Shown: piece by piece, positions 60,949 to 64,000 of the stretch | How positions within the stretch are numbered: the first letter of the stretch is position 1 | Layout: each line of letters opens with the position of its first letter | Origin: a virus | DNA length: 64,000 nucleotides | Reading direction: 5' to 3' (one strand) | IMG/VR virus record: IMGVR_UViG_3300030329_005813 | Coordinates: 1-64,000 of that record | Notes under the pieces: model-generated | What the model was told of the DNA's origin: nothing | Seen by the model: the letters and a program-made list of their open reading frames with translations, nothing else | Database searches by the model: none | Translations under genes and position numbers: made by a program

Positions 60949-63900
60949 TTAGTCTGCTGTCAGTGTTGTTGGAGGGTCTTCTGGGCAATCTGTTACATTA
61001 TCTTCATTGGCTGCCGTTATTCTACATCCATCGCCAGATGATTCGTACCGGGCCTTTACGACTGTCTTAAACATTCCAGATTCTATATAGCTCTCAACTC
61101 TTGTAATAATGTGATATCCGCCTAAACCCATAATATTAGATAGACTACTTTTTCTATGAGGCATGCCCAAGGCACCGTGAGATCCTAAACCAAAAGGATT
61201 TAAATATAAATAACTACCTGGATAGAAAAGAGTATTGCCTACCATATCGATTGATAGCTCATACACATCCGAAAGCTGTTGAATTGGGTCGAAGGTTCCT
61301 GCACCCTCTACTCGGGCCTCTCGTATATACGGGGCATCTGTTTTTGAAAAGTTTACCCTCTTAAGTACGCCGGTGCTGCTTCCAATATTTAAATGATGTA
61401 TACCTCTTTCCCTGTCAACCTCGGACGGTTTTTGACCTTCTATATTAGAATTTGGTGCCATACCAGGATAATACAAGCCCGATGGGCCTTGAGCATAGAT
61501 TACAATATATTGATAATAATTTTTTATAGATTTTTCATACGGCGTTTTTGCAAAAATTGGGTTTCGATATGAAACCGCATTTAAATTTAATCGTGCTGTC
61601 GTGCTTTGCTCAGCCTCCTCACCCTCTTCCAAGCCGGCGGTAACAGATTTATTTACGATTGGGTCTTTTCCATCCTCTGTTGCAGGGCCATCAATAAAAG
61701 CAGTCCTAACAATGGCTCTTTGTTTCTGAGTTTCGCCAAAACAATCTGCTCCCAAAGCAGCATAAACTAAGTCGTTAACCATATCTTTTATAAATGTTGC
61801 AAAATTATAAGTATCTTTCTGTTTTAAGATAACTTTTCTATGAAAAAAATCAACAAACAATCGAACGGATATTGGTACGTCTGCCAAGTTAGCTCTAACT
61901 GTGGCTTCTGTTTGAGGATCTTTATACTCAAAAGGCCCCAATAAAACTCTTAGATTTTCAACCTCCCCCTTCTTAAATGCATATTTGTCTTTAAGTGTTT
62001 GATTGTCGGAGTATTTTGAGTTTTCTGCCGTATTATTAAAAACATAACTCGCGATTATATCCACCAAATCACCCAAGTAAAAAAAGTTAATTAGCAGAGT
62101 AGATGGGTCACCAGGATCATATGAAGATAAAGATGTATAATCTTGCAACGAAGAAGCTACTTCACTAGCTTGCGCTGGTACTTGAGACGGTCCAAAGCCA
62201 ATCTTTTCTAGCACACGAGGGGCATATTCAAGCCAACTATTTGCAGCTGCTGTTTTTTCTTGAGAATCTGTTATATAATTGTCTACCTCCCCTACAGGAT
62301 CTCCCTCATATCTATTAATGTCCGACACGTTTACTAACCCTTCATCGCTAGCGGGGCGACGTGCATCGCTGAAAAGACTCAATTCTTCTTGGGTTATAGG
62401 CAATGAATGTATTAATTTTTTTCCTGCATTGACACCACCGGGTGTTGTAGTCGAGGTGCGATAGCCGGTAGTTACCTTTTCACTCTCAAAACCTTTATAA
62501 ATTGTTTCTGGATTCAACAGGGTATCTAACAGGAGAGTACGAGACCTTATCCTCAATTGATCTTTTAAAAGAATCATTTTATCTTTGGTTTTTTTAATTG
62601 TTTCTTGCTTGTAAAAACTATCTTCGCATGAACCATTCTTTTTAAATTCATCTAATATATTTTGAAGCGCGGCAAGATCTTGAAAGGTCTGTGTATCAGC
62701 TGACCCCATTCCCCCGCCGGATAACAGAATATTTGACTTTGGACTTACTAAAATACCATCCATTCGACCTCTATATTCAATTGATAATTCAAAAGTTCCG
62801 TCCTCATTGATTGAAAACTCATGATTTTGTAAAGTCAAAAACAAAGGCACTTGATTAAATCTTAGTGAGTCTATTAAAGCCGGATCGGCGCCTCGGTAAT
62901 CGGACCAGCCAACCACTGCTTTAATCTCATAAAATGACGAATCGTACTGACTACTACCGGGGCCACAAGTTTCTCCGTCCGGTTGATCCTGCTCAATATT
63001 GCCTGAGGCCTCTTTTAAGCCCCTATCGGAACGAAAATTGGGCGCCACAATTAAGTCTAAATAAGAATATGTTTCAGCTGTTTCGCCCAATATTGTTTGT
63101 CGATTTCTGATAAGCTCGTCCATACTTTGAAAGTACAACACTAGCTTGGCTGTAATATCATTTTCGATAGTGTCTGGATTTGTTGATATGTAGGCCCAAT
63201 CGAATGATTTTATGCCGACTCCCATTCTTCCCTGGGCGCCCCCGGGTCTTACCTTTGGATCAAGTACGGAAGTATCGGAATCAGACGCCCAATCTCTATC
63301 GGCCTTCGCTTTAGTAATTGTATGATTATAAAATTTAAAAGGTATTTCTCCTTTAACTTCGCCTTCATCGTTATAAATAATTTTATATAGATTTAATTTC
63401 GGCACCAATTCGGCCAATTGGCTTGTTTTTATGTCTAAAAGGCTTTCCGTACCGGGTCTCATTTTTAATTTTGGGATGACTTCAGATGGGTTACCGTCGA
63501 TTAAATGTGTTTTGTTATATGTAAATCGGGGAATAGGATTATTATCTCCAGCAATACTTGCAGGCACCATAGAATTTACATGCAGTGCAGCCAAGATAGT
63601 AAAGTTCCACATCAAATAACATTGCTCTGCCAATCTTGTTCTAGCTGCTAAAGCTTCTGGATCGTCTTGCTCATCTTGGCGATTTTCATCTTCACTGGCT
63701 TTGGCTTGCTGTCTTAGTGTTGCTTGCTTAACGGCCAAATCGTTTGCTTCATCTAAACTTTGATCTTCTAATATAACGCCTGCTGCTATATCTACACTAA
63801 CAGCGGCCTGTTCGGAGCGCGTCAGAAGACCAAATCTTTCCCTGTCTAAAGGGTCATATCCTAACGTTTCGGCCACAGGAGCAAGCCCGGTGGATTCGGC

Positions 63901-64000
63901 AATAAAAGCGCCGGCGGCCTTTACATATTCACCCTCTCGATAATAATTGTCTGAGACCGAGGCCGAATCTAAAATTAACGCATCTGTTGATTCAACGGTA
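60949..64000 (-). CDS. Very large protein, probable virion component, 5' end beyond window
   Basis: The frame is open to the right edge, so at least 1017 residues are seen and the start is outside. It contains segments such as Y-N-D-E-G-E-V-K-G-E-I-P-F and R-P-G-T-E-S-L-L-D-I, strand-rich parts, and near its end N-P-F-G-L-G-S-H-G-A-L-G-M-P-H-R-K. A C-terminal cysteine pair (C-R-I..., D-C-P-E-D-P) is present. A large beta-rich protein beside another unknown fits a tail, baseplate or capsid decoration protein. No known family is recognised. Confidence 0.65.
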   Translation of the reverse strand, partial: TVESTDALILDSASVSDNYYREGEYVKAAGAFIAESTGLAPVAETLGYDPLDRERFGLLTRSEQAAVSVDIAAGVILEDQSLDEANDLAVKQATLRQQAKASEDENRQDEQDDPEALAARTRLAEQCYLMWNFTILAALHVNSMVPASIAGDNNPIPRFTYNKTHLIDGNPSEVIPKLKMRPGTESLLDIKTSQLAELVPKLNLYKIIYNDEGEVKGEIPFKFYNHTITKAKADRDWASDSDTSVLDPKVRPGGAQGRMGVGIKSFDWAYISTNPDTIENDITAKLVLYFQSMDELIRNRQTILGETAETYSYLDLIVAPNFRSDRGLKEASGNIEQDQPDGETCGPGSSQYDSSFYEIKAVVGWSDYRGADPALIDSLRFNQVPLFLTLQNHEFSINEDGTFELSIEYRGRMDGILVSPKSNILLSGGGMGSADTQTFQDLAALQNILDEFKKNGSCEDSFYKQETIKKTKDKMILLKDQLRIRSRTLLLDTLLNPETIYKGFESEKVTTGYRTSTTTPGGVNAGKKLIHSLPITQEELSLFSDARRPASDEGLVNVSDINRYEGDPVGEVDNYITDSQEKTAAANSWLEYAPRVLEKIGFGPSQVPAQASEVASSLQDYTSLSSYDPGDPSTLLINFFYLGDLVDIIASYVFNNTAENSKYSDNQTLKDKYAFKKGEVENLRVLLGPFEYKDPQTEATVRANLADVPISVRLFVDFFHRKVILKQKDTYNFATFIKDMVNDLVYAALGADCFGETQKQRAIVRTAFIDGPATEDGKDPIVNKSVTAGLEEGEEAEQSTTARLNLNAVSYRNPIFAKTPYEKSIKNYYQYIVIYAQGPSGLYYPGMAPNSNIEGQKPSEVDRERGIHHLNIGSSTGVLKRVNFSKTDAPYIREARVEGAGTFDPIQQLSDVYELSIDMVGNTLFYPGSYLYLNPFGLGSHGALGMPHRKSSLSNIMGLGGYHIITRVESYIESGMFKTVVKARYESSGDGCRITAANEDNVTDCPEDPPTTLTAD

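Noticed and set aside
1-64000. CRISPR array
   Set aside because: No series of equal spaced repeats with unique spacers was seen; the short repeats present are promoter boxes, ribosome cassettes or protein-coding repeats.
1-64000. Insertion sequences or integrase with attachment site
   Set aside because: No transposase or recombinase frame with catalytic motifs was seen; the only mobile genes are HNH endonucleases.

Overview
The window reads as part of a large tailed-bacteriophage genome (Caudoviricetes, probably a jumbo or near-jumbo myovirus). Every gene I can support is on the minus strand. Genes are tightly packed, with ATGA, GTGA, TTGA, TAATG or longer overlaps, and only phage-type functions make sense of the whole: a T4-like recombination and replication set (UvsX, gp32-like SSB, DnaB-like helicase, 5'-3' exonuclease), two DNA polymerases (a DnaE-type PolIII alpha and a shortened family A enzyme), an M15 endolysin, a ClpP-like protease, an acidic scaffold-like protein, four tRNAs and three HNH endonucleases. 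Many proteins resemble conserved hypotheticals I associate with marine phages. The host cannot be read from the sequence; promoters of canonical sigma70 type (TTGACA, 17 bp, TATAAT) imply that the host RNA polymerase is used.

Layout, left to right (transcription runs right to left). 1-442: HNH-AP2 endonuclease cut by the window edge. 480-1455: gene-free, with many DnaA-box-like nonamers and a 29-bp repeat (possible origin). 1456-18100: an accessory or early region of small genes, each short operon driven by the same promoter module. It holds 18 small stand-alone proteins of one family, here called GDLV after the opening K-x-G-D-L-V, G-I-V, V-Y-W-L pattern (12 in one run, 5 in another, one single), and a 19th lies at 44.6 kb; a MoxR ATPase with a VWA/metallopeptidase partner; a double zinc-knuckle protein; an orphan Phd-type antitoxin; four tRNAs; an HNH gene beside a broken tRNA; and a candidate structured RNA. 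18100-32600: nucleotidyltransferase, eukaryotic-type phosphomannomutase fused to a second domain, lipoprotein serine protease, Nudix, a 913-aa unknown, Hsp20, a mannose-6-phosphate-isomerase-like cupin, GroEL, M15 endolysin, ClpP, acidic scaffold-like protein. 32600-42500: GuaB, dUTPase, ParB-like, PurA, DnaE and two conserved unknowns. 42500-47500: glutaredoxin, a chain of tiny genes linked by a repeated ribosome-binding cassette, ThyX, type II glutamine synthetase, a SET-domain protein, a GroES-like protein. 47500-60000: HNH, class II ribonucleotide reductase, helicase, exonuclease, isocitrate lyase, UvsX, SSB, tubulin-like GTPase, family A polymerase. 59600-64000: two long proteins, probably virion parts, the last running off the edge.

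Together the genes describe a phage that carries its own replication, nucleotide supply (RNR, ThyX, dUTPase, PurA, GuaB), protein folding (GroEL, GroES-like, Hsp20) and several metabolic genes that are uncommon in phages: isocitrate lyase (glyoxylate shunt), glutamine synthetase II (nitrogen), phosphomannomutase plus isomerase (GDP-mannose precursors). The strongest candidate for an undescribed system is the GDLV family with its shared promoter modules and its co-transcribed VWA/MoxR partners.
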